In this document: positions 8,112-20,009 of the stretch, piece after piece
Layout of the letters: every line of letters begins with the position of its first letter
How positions within the stretch are numbered: position 1 is the stretch's first letter
Assembly (NCBI RefSeq): GCF_014534645.1
Contig: NZ_JACVQF010000101.1
Location: forward strand, 62,001 to 126,000
Origin: Streptomyces griseicoloratus
GTDB taxonomy: Bacteria; Actinomycetota; Actinomycetes; Streptomycetales; Streptomycetaceae
Direction: 5' to 3'
DNA: 64,000 nucleotides
Translations under genes and position numbers: made by a program
Notes under the pieces: generated by a model
What the model saw: the letters and a program-made list of their open reading frames with translations, nothing else
What the model was told of the DNA's origin: nothing
Databases searched by the model: none

Positions 8112-9064
8112 ACCGCCACGACCCCGAGGGCGCGATCGCCGAGGCCGCCAAGGCGTACTCCAACTGGGGCCGTTGGGGCGAGGACGACCGGCTCGGCACC
8201 CTGAACTTCCTCACCGAGGACAAGCGCCGCGAGGGCGCCGCCCTCATCCGGCGCGGCGTCAGCTTCTCCCTGTCCCAGGCGTTCGACATGAACGGCCCGC
8301 AGAAGGGCTGGCGGCGGCGCACCAACCCGGTGCACACCATGCTGGACACCGGCACCGACGCCGCCCTCGGCATCCAGGGCTTCCCGCACGGCATCGGCGG
8401 CGCGGACGACGTGATCGCGATGCCGCTCCAGTGCTCGACCCAGTGGGACGGGCTCGGGCACATCTTCGACCACGGCAAGGCGTGGAACGGGCGGGCGGCC
8501 GAGCAGGTCGTCACCTCCGACGGCGACCTCGTCACCGGCATCGAGCACATGGCACCGTATGTCGCCGGGCGTGGCGTGCTGCTCGACGTGGGCCGGGTGA
8601 TCGGTGAGGACGGGGAGCTGCCGGACGGGTTCGCCGTCACCGAGGAGCATCTGACGGTGACGGCCGAGGCGCACGGGGTGGCCGTCGGCCGGGGTGACAT
8701 CGTGCTGGTCCGCACCGGGCAGCTGGCCCGTGCACGCCGCGAGGGCTGGGGCGACTACGCCGGTGGCCCCGCGCCCGGTCTGTCGTTCACCACGGCCGGC
8801 TGGCTGCACGCGACCGAGATCGCCGCGATCGCGACGGACACCTGGGGTTTCGAGGTGCGGCCGAACGAGTTCGAGAACGCCTTCCAGCCGCTGCACCAGG
8901 TCGCCATCCCGAACATCGGGCTGCTGATCGGCGAGATGTGGGACCTGGACGCGCTGGCCGGGGACTGCGCGGCCGACGGCGTGTACGCGTTCTGGCTCAC
9001 CGCCGCGCCCCTCCCCATCACCGGCGCGGTCGGCTCCCCCGTCAACCCGATCGCCGTCAAGTAA
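8108..9064 (+). CDS. Cyclase-family metal-dependent hydrolase
   Basis: A 318-residue protein of the putative cyclase family (the kynurenine-formamidase-like fold). The signature region is QCSTQWDGLGHIFDHGKAWN, with D114, H118 and H122 as likely metal ligands; this is the STQWDGLxH variant of the family's HxGTHxD motif. The GTG at 8108 overlaps the preceding stop and has GGAGG 7 nt upstream; a longer TTG start at 8087 lies inside the preceding gene and was rejected. Related proteins occur in aromatic-degradation operons, where they act on amide, lactone or enol intermediates. The reaction here is unknown. Confidence 0.8.
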   Translation: MNRHDPEGAIAEAAKAYSNWGRWGEDDRLGTLNFLTEDKRREGAALIRRGVSFSLSQAFDMNGPQKGWRRRTNPVHTMLDTGTDAALGIQGFPHGIGGADDVIAMPLQCSTQWDGLGHIFDHGKAWNGRAAEQVVTSDGDLVTGIEHMAPYVAGRGVLLDVGRVIGEDGELPDGFAVTEEHLTVTAEAHGVAVGRGDIVLVRTGQLARARREGWGDYAGGPAPGLSFTTAGWLHATEIAAIATDTWGFEVRPNEFENAFQPLHQVAIPNIGLLIGEMWDLDALAGDCAADGVYAFWLTAAPLPITGAVGSPVNPIAVK

Positions 9065-9088
9065 CGTACGGAACAAGGGAGTTCCCTC

Positions 9089-10219
9089 ATGAGCACAGCC
9101 CGCACGGTCCTGGTGATCGGTGGCGGCGCGGCAGGCAACGCCGCGACGGTCTTCCTGCGCCGAGCCGGCATCGCGGTGGACCTGATCGAGGCCAAGGACG
9201 ACTGGAACGCCACCGCGGGATCCGGCATCACCCTCCAGGGCAACGCCCTGCGCGTCCTGCGTGAACTCGGCGTCTGGGACCAGGTGAAGGCGTCCGGCTT
9301 CGGTTTCGGCTCCGTCGGCATCACCACCCCCGACGGCACGGTCCTGCACGTCGCCCGGGACCTGCGCACGGGCGGCGACGACCTGCCCGCCACCGTCGGC
9401 ATGCAGCGCCCGCGTCTCCAGCGGATCCTGATCGACGCCGTACGGGACAGCGGTGCCTCCGTGCGGCTCGGCACGACCGCCGAGATCCTCGGCCAGGACG
9501 CGGACGGTGTCTCGGTACGGTTCTCCGACGGCAGCGAGGGCCGCTACGACCTCGTCGTCGCCGCCGACGGCCTCGGTTCCGCGACCCGCGCGGCCATCGG
9601 CATCGGCGACAAGCCGGAGCCGACCGGCATGGCCATCTGGCGCGTCGCCGCCCCGCGCCCCGCCGGAGTGATCCGCACCGACCTCGCCTACGGCGGTCCG
9701 GCCTACATCGCCGGGTACTGCCCGACTGGCGACACCACCCTCTACGCGTACGTCGTCGAGGCGAACCGCGACCGCGCCTCCATCCCACCGGAGACGTACG
9801 CCGACGAGATGCGCCGCCTCGCCTCCGCCTACGGGGGCCACTGGCCGGACATCACCGAACACATCACCGACCCGGCGAAGGTCAACTACACCTGGTTCGA
9901 CCGACTGCTGGTGGAGGGCTCCTGGCACCGCGGCCGTGTGGTCCTCGCCGGGGACGCGGCGCACTGCTGCCCGCCCACGCTGGCGCAGGGCGCGGCCCTG
10001 TCCCTGGAGGACGCCTGGGTGCTCGCCCGGCTGCTGACCGCCTCGGACACCTGGGACGACGCCCTCTTCCAGGCGTACTACGAGCGGCGCGTGGCCCGCG
10101 TCCGCCCGGTCGTGGAGGCGTCCGTGCAGATCGGCCGGTGGCAGCTCGACGGCGTCCGTGACGCGGACGTCCCCGGCCTGATGGGCCGCACGATGACGAT
10201 GCTGCGGGAGCTGCCGTGA
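9089..10219 (+). CDS. FAD-dependent aromatic monooxygenase (group A)
   Basis: A 376-residue single-component flavoprotein hydroxylase. The three family fingerprints are present: GxGxxG as GGGAAG at residues 11-16, the DG motif with D160-G161 (VVAADGLGSATR), and the GD motif G288-D289 (RVVLAGDAAHCCPP). It resembles salicylate and 3-hydroxybenzoate 6-hydroxylases, which use NAD(P)H and O2 to hydroxylate a phenolic ring. GGGAG precedes the ATG at 9089, and the stop overlaps the next gene as GTGA. In this operon it probably prepares the ring for the extradiol dioxygenase two genes downstream. The exact substrate is not inferable. Confidence 0.85.
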   Translation: MSTARTVLVIGGGAAGNAATVFLRRAGIAVDLIEAKDDWNATAGSGITLQGNALRVLRELGVWDQVKASGFGFGSVGITTPDGTVLHVARDLRTGGDDLPATVGMQRPRLQRILIDAVRDSGASVRLGTTAEILGQDADGVSVRFSDGSEGRYDLVVAADGLGSATRAAIGIGDKPEPTGMAIWRVAAPRPAGVIRTDLAYGGPAYIAGYCPTGDTTLYAYVVEANRDRASIPPETYADEMRRLASAYGGHWPDITEHITDPAKVNYTWFDRLLVEGSWHRGRVVLAGDAAHCCPPTLAQGAALSLEDAWVLARLLTASDTWDDALFQAYYERRVARVRPVVEASVQIGRWQLDGVRDADVPGLMGRTMTMLRELP

Positions 10220-11217
10220 GCACCGCCCCCACTGTGGACGTCCACGCCCATGTGCTGCTCCCCGAGACGGAGGCCCTGGTGGCCGGACTGCCGGGGCTGG
10301 CGGAAGCAAAGGCGCTGGACGCCCGGCGCAATGGTCCGGCGGCACTCGCCGTGAGCGGGCCCATGGTGCGCGAGCGCATCCCGCGACTGACCGACCCCGC
10401 CGTGCGGCTGGCCGCGATGGACGCCCAGGGCGTGGACATCCAGTTGGTCAGCCCCTCCCCCTCGCACTACCACTACTGGGCGGACGAGGAGACGGCCGAG
10501 AAGGTGTACCGGCTGGCCAACGAGGCGACGGCGGCGCACTGTTCCGCCGCGCCCGACCGGCTGCGCGGGCTCGGCCTGGTACCACTGCAGCATCCTGATC
10601 ACACGGTACGCGCCCTCGATCACGCGCTGGGCCAGGGCCTGCTGGGCGTCGAAATCTCCAGCCACGCACCGGGGCGAGAACTCTCCGACCCGGCCTTCGA
10701 GCCCTTCTGGACCCGGGCCGAGGAGACCGGCGCGCTCGTCTTCCTGCACCCCTTCGGCTGCACGCTCGACGAACGGCTCGACCGGTGGTACCTGTCCAAC
10801 ACCGTGGGCCAGCCGGTCGAGAACGCCGTCGCGCTCTCCCACCTGATCTTCTCCGGAGTCCTGGACCGGCACCCGGGCCTGAAGCTGATCGCCGCGCACG
10901 GCGGCGGCTACCTGCCGACCCACATCGGCCGCTCCGACCACGCCTGGTCGACCCGCTCCGACGCCGGGGCCGCCTGCGCCCACCTGCCCAGCAGCTACCT
11001 CGGGCGCCTGTACTTCGACTCCCTCGTCCACGACCCCCACGTGCTGCGGGAGCTGGTCCGGACCGCGGGCGCGGACCGGGTGCTGCTCGGCTCCGACTTC
11101 CCCTTCGACATGGGCACCGAGGACCCCGTCGGCGCGCTGCGCGCGGCCGGTCTGCCCGACGCCGACTTCCACGCCGTACGCGGCGGCAACGCCTACGCCC
11201 TCCTTCGGAAGGACTGA
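10216..11217 (+). CDS. Amidohydrolase-family decarboxylase or hydrolase (ACMSD-like)
   Basis: A 333-residue amidohydrolase_2 protein. Metal ligands are visible as H10 and H12 in VDVHAHV, H178 in VFLHPFG, H228 in AAHGGGY and D294 in LGSDFPFDMG. This set matches the ACMSD/gamma-resorcylate-decarboxylase branch, which removes CO2 from aromatic acids or ring-cleavage products without cofactors. It overlaps the flavin monooxygenase by 4 nt and is followed after 4 nt by the extradiol dioxygenase gene. A decarboxylation either before or after ring opening is the likely step; which one cannot be told from sequence alone. Confidence 0.85.
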   Translation: MSTAPTVDVHAHVLLPETEALVAGLPGLAEAKALDARRNGPAALAVSGPMVRERIPRLTDPAVRLAAMDAQGVDIQLVSPSPSHYHYWADEETAEKVYRLANEATAAHCSAAPDRLRGLGLVPLQHPDHTVRALDHALGQGLLGVEISSHAPGRELSDPAFEPFWTRAEETGALVFLHPFGCTLDERLDRWYLSNTVGQPVENAVALSHLIFSGVLDRHPGLKLIAAHGGGYLPTHIGRSDHAWSTRSDAGAACAHLPSSYLGRLYFDSLVHDPHVLRELVRTAGADRVLLGSDFPFDMGTEDPVGALRAAGLPDADFHAVRGGNAYALLRKD

Positions 11218-11221
11218 CACC

Positions 11222-12154
11222 ATGCGTCTGCTCACCCATCTGCGGCACGTCGACCTCGCCGTGCCCGACTACGACAAGCAGCTCGACTTCTACGCGGGCG
11301 TCTGGGGCCTGACGAAGGTCGCCGAGGACTCCGGGATCGCCTTCCTCGCCGCCGAGGGCTCCCCCGAGCAGTACGTCGTACGGCTGCGCAAGGCCGGGGA
11401 GAAGCGCCTCGACCTGGTCTCCTACGGCGCCGCTTCCGCCGCCGACGTCGACACGCTCGCCGAGCGACTCATCGCCGGAGGCGTGCAGTTGATCACTCAG
11501 CCGGGCAGGGTGGACACGCCCGGCGGCGGCTACGGCTTCCGCTTCTTCGACGTCGACGGCCGCACCATCGAGGTCTCCGCCGGCGTCGAGGCACGGCAGC
11601 ACCGCAAGATCGAGGAGAGGGAGTCGATCCCGGTCAAGCTGAGCCATGTGGTCCTCAACTCCCCCGACCTGAACCGCACCCGCGAGTGGTACGAGACCCA
11701 CCTCGGCTTCCGCCTGTCCGACACGCTCAGCTCGCCGCACATGGGCGAGGTCATGCACTTCATGCGGATCTCCAACCAGCACCACTCCATGGCCATCGCA
11801 CAGGGCCCGCACACCTCCCTGCACCACATCTCCTTCGAGATGCGCGGCCTCGACGAGTACATGCGCGGCAGCGGCCGCGTCATCCGCGCCGGGTACCGCA
11901 AGATCTGGGGCCCGGGCCGGCACATGGCGGGCGACAACACCTTCACCTACTTCCTCGACCCGCACGGCAACACCGTCGAGTACACGACGGAGCTGGAGTG
12001 CCTGGACGAGGACACCTGGCACCCGCACGTCTACGACTTCTCGCAGCCCGAGGTCACCGACCAGTGGGGCACGGCCAACCCCATGAACGAGCTGGTCGCG
12101 AAGGAGTCCTTCAACGACCCCGACCGCGGCGTCTTCGTCGCCCCGCCGGTCTGA
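11222..12154 (+). CDS. Extradiol (meta-cleavage) dioxygenase, VOC superfamily
   Basis: A 310-residue type I extradiol dioxygenase with two vicinal-oxygen-chelate domains (about 1-120 and 135-290). The Fe(II) ligands in the second domain are H142 (LSHVVLNS), H201 or H202 (LHHISFEM) and E253 (GNTVEYTTEL). H185-H188 and Y243 are probable second-shell residues. These enzymes open catechols next to the hydroxyls to give hydroxymuconic semialdehydes or acids. The ATG at 11222 sits 5 nt after the amidohydrolase stop. It is the ring-opening step of the cluster and the best anchor for calling it aromatic catabolism. Confidence 0.88.
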   Translation: MRLLTHLRHVDLAVPDYDKQLDFYAGVWGLTKVAEDSGIAFLAAEGSPEQYVVRLRKAGEKRLDLVSYGAASAADVDTLAERLIAGGVQLITQPGRVDTPGGGYGFRFFDVDGRTIEVSAGVEARQHRKIEERESIPVKLSHVVLNSPDLNRTREWYETHLGFRLSDTLSSPHMGEVMHFMRISNQHHSMAIAQGPHTSLHHISFEMRGLDEYMRGSGRVIRAGYRKIWGPGRHMAGDNTFTYFLDPHGNTVEYTTELECLDEDTWHPHVYDFSQPEVTDQWGTANPMNELVAKESFNDPDRGVFVAPPV

Positions 12155-12172
12155 TCCGCCAGGAGCCGCACC

Positions 12173-13140
12173 ATGCGTTTCGCCGCCTACGAACACCATC
12201 ACCGCCGCCGCGTGGCCGTCGTCGAGGACGACGGCACCCTGCTGCCGCTGCCCGGCGTCACCTCGCTCACCACCCTGCTGTCGGAGTCCGGCGGTCTGCC
12301 CGGCCTGCTCGCCGCGGGCGCGGCGGCGCTCGACGTACCACCGGGTCCGCACGTGTCGGAGGTCCGGCTGCTGCCGCCGCTCCGACCCGCCTCCGTCCGG
12401 GACTTCGTCACCTTCGAGGAGCACGTCGAGGGCGTACGGCGCTCGGTGAGCGGCGCCGTCGGCGTGCCCGAGCAGTGGTACGCCGCGCCGACCTTCTACT
12501 TCACCAACCCGCACGCGGTCCACGGCCCGCACGACGACATCCCCGTCCCGCCCGGGTCGGGTGTGCTGGACTTCGAACTGGAGGTGGCCGCCGTCGTCGG
12601 CCGCGAGGGCCGCGACCTCACCCCCGGGCAGGCCCGTGACCACATCGTCGGCTACACGGTCTTCAACGACTGGTCGGCCAGGGACCTGCAGTCGGCGGAG
12701 ATGAAGGTCGGCCTCGGCCCGTGCAAGGGCAAGGACACGGCCACCACCCTCGGCCCGTACCTGGTCACCGCGGACGAGCTGGAGCCGTACCGGGACGCCG
12801 ACGGCTTCCTGCGCCTGGCCCTGACCGCCGAGGTCAACGGCGAGACCGTCGGCACGGACCTGCTGTCCAACATGAGCTGGACGTTCGAGGAGATGGTCGC
12901 CTACGCCTCGCGCGGCACCCGGGTCGTACCCGGCGACGTCCTCGGCTCGGGCACGTGCGGCAACGGCGGCTGCCTCGCCGAGCTGTGGGGCCTGCGCGGC
13001 GAACAGACCCCGCCGCCGTTGAAGCCCGGCGACACCGTCACCCTCACCGTGCAGGGGATCGGCAGCGTGTCCAACACCGTCGTGCCCGGCGCGGACCCGG
13101 TGCCGCTGCCCGCAGGCCGGCGCCGGTCCCGGGAGCGCCC

Positions 13141-13144
<4 letters not shown>
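12173..13144 (+). CDS. Fumarylacetoacetate hydrolase-family protein (second)
   Basis: A 323-residue FAH-fold protein distinct from the one at 7116. The acidic metal ligands are E135 and E137 (LDFELEVAAVVG) and D166 (YTVFNDWSARDLQ). The active-site region KGKDTATTLGPYLVTADELE resembles bacterial FAH-domain fumarylacetoacetases more closely than the first copy does. ATG 12173 follows an AGGAGCC site. The stop overlaps the SDR gene by 4 nt. With two FAH proteins, one may be a hydratase/tautomerase and the other the C-C hydrolase; this division is inference. Confidence 0.85.
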
Positions 13145-15412
<2,268 letters not shown>

Positions 15413-15686
15413 CAGCTCCCGTCCCAGACCCCGATCCAGAAGAGAGAACGCACTGCTTGACGGTTTGCCGGTCCGGCGCGAGATCGCGGCCCGGCGGACG
15501 TATGAGGGACCACCGTCCGGTACGCGGAGCCGGGTCGGGCCGGACTCGTGGGCGAGCGCGAGGTCGGCGCCCCCTGGAGACGAGGTCCGCGCACCGCTCG
15601 CCCATGACGGACCGCATACAAACAGACGGCCCCTCCTCCGGACAGGAAGGGCCCCTGATCACGGTCGTCTCCGCACACGCCGACGG

Positions 15687-16403
15687 CTACACGGGATCCA
15701 GCACGGGCTTCGCGGGGAGCCCACCGTTCTTCTCGCAGCGCAGCTCCTTGGCCATGGCCAGCGAGAAGGAGTGGGCCACGGTCGCGTAAGCGTCCTTCAA
15801 CGCCTCGACGTCGCCCTCAGGCTCCGTGGGCATACCCCAGCGCTCCACGCCGATGGCGACGTGAGCCGCATTCGTCGAGTTGGTGAGCCTGTCGCTCCGG
15901 CACGCGAAACGGACCGACGCCCTGTTCGCCGCCGCCAGGGTGCGCTCCCCCATCTTCAGCACGGTGAAATCCGGGGCCGGAGTTCCCGTCGGGGGGCCGC
16001 CATACAGCCCCCAGGTGACTCGTACCGCGAAATCCGACGTACCGTCGGCCGTGTAGATGCGGCAGACGTCGTCGCGCCCCCCGGTGGCGGCCGGAAACGC
16101 CTCGACGAGGTCCGTCGCCGCCCGCGCGACGGTGGACTTCTCCGCCGTCGTCCCGAACCGCGACGACCCCGTGATCACCTTCAGCGCCTTGGACGCCTGG
16201 GCGGACACGGCGTCACCACCGCACAGTTGCGTCCCCGCCACAGCCTTGTCGGCCGCCTCCTCGTCCCCGTCCCCGTCCCCACTACAACCAGTGGCGCCGA
16301 GACACAACAAGCCGGCCACGGCCGTGGCAAGGAGTCCAACGCGCACCGGCCTACGACTGATCACTATCCGCATCCTTACGTGTCCTCGGCCGTCCACCGA
16401 CAT
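15687..16403 (-). CDS. Secreted lipoprotein, third gene of the WXG-like operon
   Basis: A 238-residue protein with a lipoprotein signal. After a basic stretch, a hydrophobic core VGLLATAVAGLLCLGATGC ends at C40, the probable lipidated cysteine, followed by an acidic Gly/Asp linker. The mature part has four or more cysteines and no domain I recognise. Its ATG overlaps the stop of the upstream large WXG-like gene (TGATG), so it is translationally coupled. A second ATG, 10 codons in, would also preserve the signal peptide. Likely to act at the outer face of the membrane with the preceding proteins; function unknown. Confidence 0.7.
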   Translation of the reverse strand: MSVDGRGHVRMRIVISRRPVRVGLLATAVAGLLCLGATGCSGDGDGDEEAADKAVAGTQLCGGDAVSAQASKALKVITGSSRFGTTAEKSTVARAATDLVEAFPAATGGRDDVCRIYTADGTSDFAVRVTWGLYGGPPTGTPAPDFTVLKMGERTLAAANRASVRFACRSDRLTNSTNAAHVAIGVERWGMPTEPEGDVEALKDAYATVAHSFSLAMAKELRCEKNGGLPAKPVLDPV

Positions 16404-18763
16404 CAGCCGGTCTCCGGCCGGTTGCCCTGCTGGTTCTCCCGGTCGTTGCCGACCCCGTAGCCGATCACCATCGATTCGCGAAGGTCCTGCGCGAACGTGC
16501 TGTTCTCGGGCTCCGGGACGTGCAGCCGCAGAAACTCCTCCATCGGTGCCTCGGCCAGGGCCTCACCGGCGGAGAAGATCGCGATTCTCTCCTCGTCGGT
16601 GAGCTCCTCCATCTTCTCCTTGTGCTCATCCACCGAGTTGTCGGAGATGTCGCCGACCACCTGGCCGATGACCTGCTCGGCAGCACCGCTGGCGGTATCG
16701 GTCGCCAGCGGGACGAGCACAGCTGCCGTGCCCACGGCCGCGGTCGCGGGCAGGAAGGCGACCCCCGCCGCGATGCCCGCCGTTGCCCCGAACTCGACCC
16801 AGCCCGCCCGCTTGGCGACCGCCTTCTCGTAGTCCTCGTGAGTCTTGAGGTTCGTCGCCTCGACCTGGTCGGCCCGGGACTGGTCGAGCATGCCCTGCAC
16901 CTCTGCGCCCACGCGCACAGCCGCCCTGGCCCTGGCCTCGACCTCCTCGGTGATCCTTCCGTCCGGGCCCACTGCCCCTTCCAGCACGCTGCGCGTGTAG
17001 ACCTGCTCCGCGGTCGAGACCGTCGCGTAGGCGTCCGGATGCTGGCCGAGGGTGCTGAGGAAGCCCCGGACGACGCTCCGCCCGTTCCCGTCCACGGTGT
17101 CCGCGAAGTCGACGTGCCCGTCCGGGTTCTTGCCCGGCGCGAACACGCTGTTCGGATCGTTCTTCTCCAGCGCCCAGTTGATGTCGTCGATGTACCCGGC
17201 GCCCATGACGCCCAGGCTGTCGGCCATCGCCTCGTGGCGCTCCTTGAGCAGACCCGGGTCCGCGCTGTACTTCTCCATGACCTTTTGCATGACCGCGGCG
17301 TTGTCCTCGTCCCGCACCACGCCGGCGTCCGGGTGCCCGGCCGGGTAGCCGAGTGTCGCTGCCTCCAGGGCGTGGCCGAGGGCGTCGGGCATGTAGCCGA
17401 GCGACGCCTCGTATTCCTTCACATCGAGCGAGTTGACGTCGGGGAAGGACTCCCACTTCTCGTTGGTGAAGAAGTCGAGGTAGTTGTCGATCGCCTCGCC
17501 GTCCTTGTCCTTGCCGAGGTCGGCTGTGGCGCCGTGGTTGACCGTACCGTCCTCGTTGTACGCGGTCGGGGGGTCGGCGAAGAACTTCTTCGCCGCTTCC
17601 GGGCTGTTGCCGAGCGCCTCCAGCATGGCGGTGGCCGGGTCGTAGCCGGGGCCGTTCACTCCTGAGGGGTTGTAGGGGTTCTTGAACCAACTGTTCACCA
17701 TCTTGGTGTCGGCGAACAGGTCCGGGTCCTTCTGGTGCAGTTGCGCCACGTGTTCGGCGATCGGGTTGAGGAACTTCGCGTCGTAGTTCCCGTACCGCAT
17801 GATCCCGCCGAGCAGTTGGTATCCGAACGGCCCGCCGGGATCGTGCTTGGACAACGCAATGTGCTCCGTGCCCAACCTGCGGAGCTCCGGGCCCCAATTG
17901 TCGGTGAACTGCTTGTCGTGGGAGGCGGTGGCCAGGTTGAGGCCGAGGTTCTTCTGAAGCTCCTGGACGTCCTTGAGGCGCTCCGAGTCGACCTTGCCGT
18001 AATCGTGCGTATCCATGGCGAGCTGGCCGAAGAACGCGAGCGACTTCTCGGGTCCGAGCTTCTCGTAGAAGTTCTTGGCGAACTCCTGCGACGAACTGTT
18101 GTCCCTCAGCAGTTCGTTGAGCTGCTGAAGTTCCTTGTGCGTGAGGTCCGCACCCTTGGCCGCCAGGGCGGCGGCACGGGCGGCCTCCTCCTGGTCCAGC
18201 TTCGTGTACGTCGGGGCGCTGAAGTCCTTGCGGTCGGTGACGTTGGCCTCCAGGGTGTTCTTGAGGGCGAGGTCGGTGTCGTTGCAGTTCTCGACGATGA
18301 GGTCGATCCTCTTCTGCCACGACTCGATGTTCCGCCTCTCCTCCTGCAGAAGCGCGCTGCAGTCGGGGTCGTGCCGCGCCGCGGGGATCTCGGACAACGG
18401 GTTCCGCGCCGTGACCTTGCCCTTGCCGTCCACGCGGATGCCGGCCGCGGGCCCCTCGTGGTCCCGGATGTTGACCAGGTCGTCCTTGGCCTTCTTGATG
18501 GCCGCGTAACCCTCTTCCAGGATCAGCTTCACGCCCTTGGCCTCGGCCGCGGCATCCGCGAACTCCTTGGCCGTCTTACCGATGAACGTCTTGGTGACCC
18601 CTGCGTTGACGCCCTCCCAGGCCGCTTTGTCCGCCTTTGCCTTCATTCCGTCGGCGGCGTCGGTGGCGAGTTTGTCCAGCTTCCCCGCCATCTCCGACCA
18701 GTCGTCGGCGGCATCCTTCAGCTTCGCCACCGGAGCGTCGATGATGTCCTCGTACTTCAGCAT
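16403..18763 (-). CDS. Large WXG100/LXG-like protein (DUF6571-like)
   Basis: A 786-residue acidic protein. The N-terminus (about 1-110) is a long helical hairpin in the style of WXG100/LXG substrates, with the W-x-G-like turn WEGVNAGVTK near residue 49 and no signal peptide. The middle (about 220-630) is a charged helical region resembling DUF6571 proteins of Streptomyces. A hydrophobic segment around 665-705 (EFGATAGIAAGVAFLPATAA) could insert in a membrane. No C-terminal toxin domain is evident. It follows a small gene after 20 nt and overlaps a lipoprotein gene. Similar proteins are linked to type VII secretion; that link is inference here. Confidence 0.65.
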   Translation of the reverse strand: MLKYEDIIDAPVAKLKDAADDWSEMAGKLDKLATDAADGMKAKADKAAWEGVNAGVTKTFIGKTAKEFADAAAEAKGVKLILEEGYAAIKKAKDDLVNIRDHEGPAAGIRVDGKGKVTARNPLSEIPAARHDPDCSALLQEERRNIESWQKRIDLIVENCNDTDLALKNTLEANVTDRKDFSAPTYTKLDQEEAARAAALAAKGADLTHKELQQLNELLRDNSSSQEFAKNFYEKLGPEKSLAFFGQLAMDTHDYGKVDSERLKDVQELQKNLGLNLATASHDKQFTDNWGPELRRLGTEHIALSKHDPGGPFGYQLLGGIMRYGNYDAKFLNPIAEHVAQLHQKDPDLFADTKMVNSWFKNPYNPSGVNGPGYDPATAMLEALGNSPEAAKKFFADPPTAYNEDGTVNHGATADLGKDKDGEAIDNYLDFFTNEKWESFPDVNSLDVKEYEASLGYMPDALGHALEAATLGYPAGHPDAGVVRDEDNAAVMQKVMEKYSADPGLLKERHEAMADSLGVMGAGYIDDINWALEKNDPNSVFAPGKNPDGHVDFADTVDGNGRSVVRGFLSTLGQHPDAYATVSTAEQVYTRSVLEGAVGPDGRITEEVEARARAAVRVGAEVQGMLDQSRADQVEATNLKTHEDYEKAVAKRAGWVEFGATAGIAAGVAFLPATAAVGTAAVLVPLATDTASGAAEQVIGQVVGDISDNSVDEHKEKMEELTDEERIAIFSAGEALAEAPMEEFLRLHVPEPENSTFAQDLRESMVIGYGVGNDRENQQGNRPETG

Positions 18764-18783
18764 GTAGCGCGCTCCCCCGAGCC

Positions 18784-19233
18784 CTATTTCATGTATTCCG
18801 TGAGCACGGAAATCCGCGTCAGCTCTCCCTCGATCTTCGCCTCGTCCTTGGCGTGCCGGGCCTTGCTGTAATCGAGGTGATTCGAAATCTGCGCGCAGGC
18901 GTCCAGCAGCGTCTTCAGGTGGGTCTGCCAGAAGTCGTGCACCTTCAGCACGGCCGAACCGCTCACGAAGTTCCCGTTGGTCAGCGCCGTCGCCGCGTCG
19001 AACGTGGAGGCACGGGCGATGTCGCCGTCCTTCCCCAGCCGTCCCAGCAGGTCGTACGCGTCATTGCCGATGGCGCCGAGGTCGTCCCGATGGACCACCA
19101 GGTCTTTCCCGCCACCACCGCCCCCGCCGCCCTCGGCCGGAATGCTGTTGATCTGCATGGCGGTCCGCTCGGCCGCCGCCGCGCGCAGCTCGGCCCATTC
19201 TTGCTCGAACGTCACGAAGTCCCCCAAGTCCAT
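18784..19233 (-). CDS. Small helical protein preceding the WXG-like gene
   Basis: About 149 residues from the ATG at 19233 (MDLGDFVTFEQEWAEL). An earlier ATG at 19299 would add 22 residues that look non-coding. The protein has an N-terminal helix, a run of eight glycines, then a helical half ending in HAKDEAKIEGELTRISVLTE. Its size and its position 20 nt before the large WXG-like gene match the small partner proteins found in ESX-type operons. No catalytic motif. It is probably the first gene of a three-gene transcript. Confidence is moderate that it is real, low on function. Confidence 0.55.
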   Translation of the reverse strand: MDLGDFVTFEQEWAELRAAAAERTAMQINSIPAEGGGGGGGGKDLVVHRDDLGAIGNDAYDLLGRLGKDGDIARASTFDAATALTNGNFVSGSAVLKVHDFWQTHLKTLLDACAQISNHLDYSKARHAKDEAKIEGELTRISVLTEYMK

Positions 19234-19415
19234 CCGGGCAGGCCACTCCACCGTATTCGCGCGGCCAACGGCCTGAACACCTGTCTCTTGTATCATCACC
19301 GGGCCCAGCGGTAGAGCCTGGCCGTTCTCCGGTGTTCGGTGCGGCGCCGGAGCTTGCCGGAGTCGTTCACTGCGACCGTCTCGACCGGTCGCGCGTCTGG
19401 CTGGAGTCGGGCTGC

Positions 19416-20009
19416 ATGCGCACCGGTGGAACTCTCCTGGGCACAGCCATGGTCGCTCTCGTCATCGCGGGCTGCGGCGGGTCGGGATCGGATGACAACG
19501 CCTCCCGCCCCGATACCGGGGAAGACCAGCGCCGCCTGCGAGGGCGGCCAGGTGAGCGAGGAGCCGGGCGTGACCACACGGTGCACCGTCACCTACAACG
19601 GCGTGAAGGTCCCCTGGTCCATCCGTTTCGACGAGCCGGCCGGTGACTTGAAACCGTACGAAATCACCAACGCGGGCCAGGCCGTGCTGACGGCGAAGTC
19701 TGTCTACGGCAATTTCTGGAGAGAGTACAACCGGGTCAGCAAGCACTACGTTGCGGAAAGGTGCCGGACCTCGTTCTCGTCACATACGGCCAGGACACCG
19801 GTCACCGCTGTCGGTACGCCTCGTTCGCCGACGGCAAGGCCCGGTGGGTCAATGTTCCGGTGAGCGTGGGCGAGCGCGGGGTCGTCTTCGACAACGGCCG
19901 CTCGCCGGGATCCTCTTGTGGACCGGCCGCTCGGGCAGCAGGACCGCGAATCGGTCCCAGAGCAGTTCGGTCAGCGAGAACCGGGGCCCGAATGAGGACC
20001 CGCCATTGA
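19416..20009 (+). pseudogene. Frameshifted lipoprotein gene (DUF4333-like)
   Basis: The ATG at 19416 begins a lipoprotein signal (MRTGGTLLGTAMVALVIAGC). Near 19520 the meaningful frame shifts and continues as ACEGGQVSEEPGVTTRCTVT with KHYVAERC further on. Near 19760 it shifts back to the first frame (PDLVLVTYGQDTGHRCRYAS and on). The paired cysteines and the CTVT pattern resemble the DUF4333 lipoprotein domain. The two shifts restore the original frame, so either the gene is dead or the assembly carries two indel errors. The end near 20009 also looks unlike a normal C-terminus. Confidence 0.55.

Noticed and set aside
7940-10345. An 801-codon open frame on the minus strand across the aromatic operon
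   Set aside because: Antisense to three well-supported genes; the translation is repetitive Gly/Arg/Val text typical of shadow frames in high-GC DNA.
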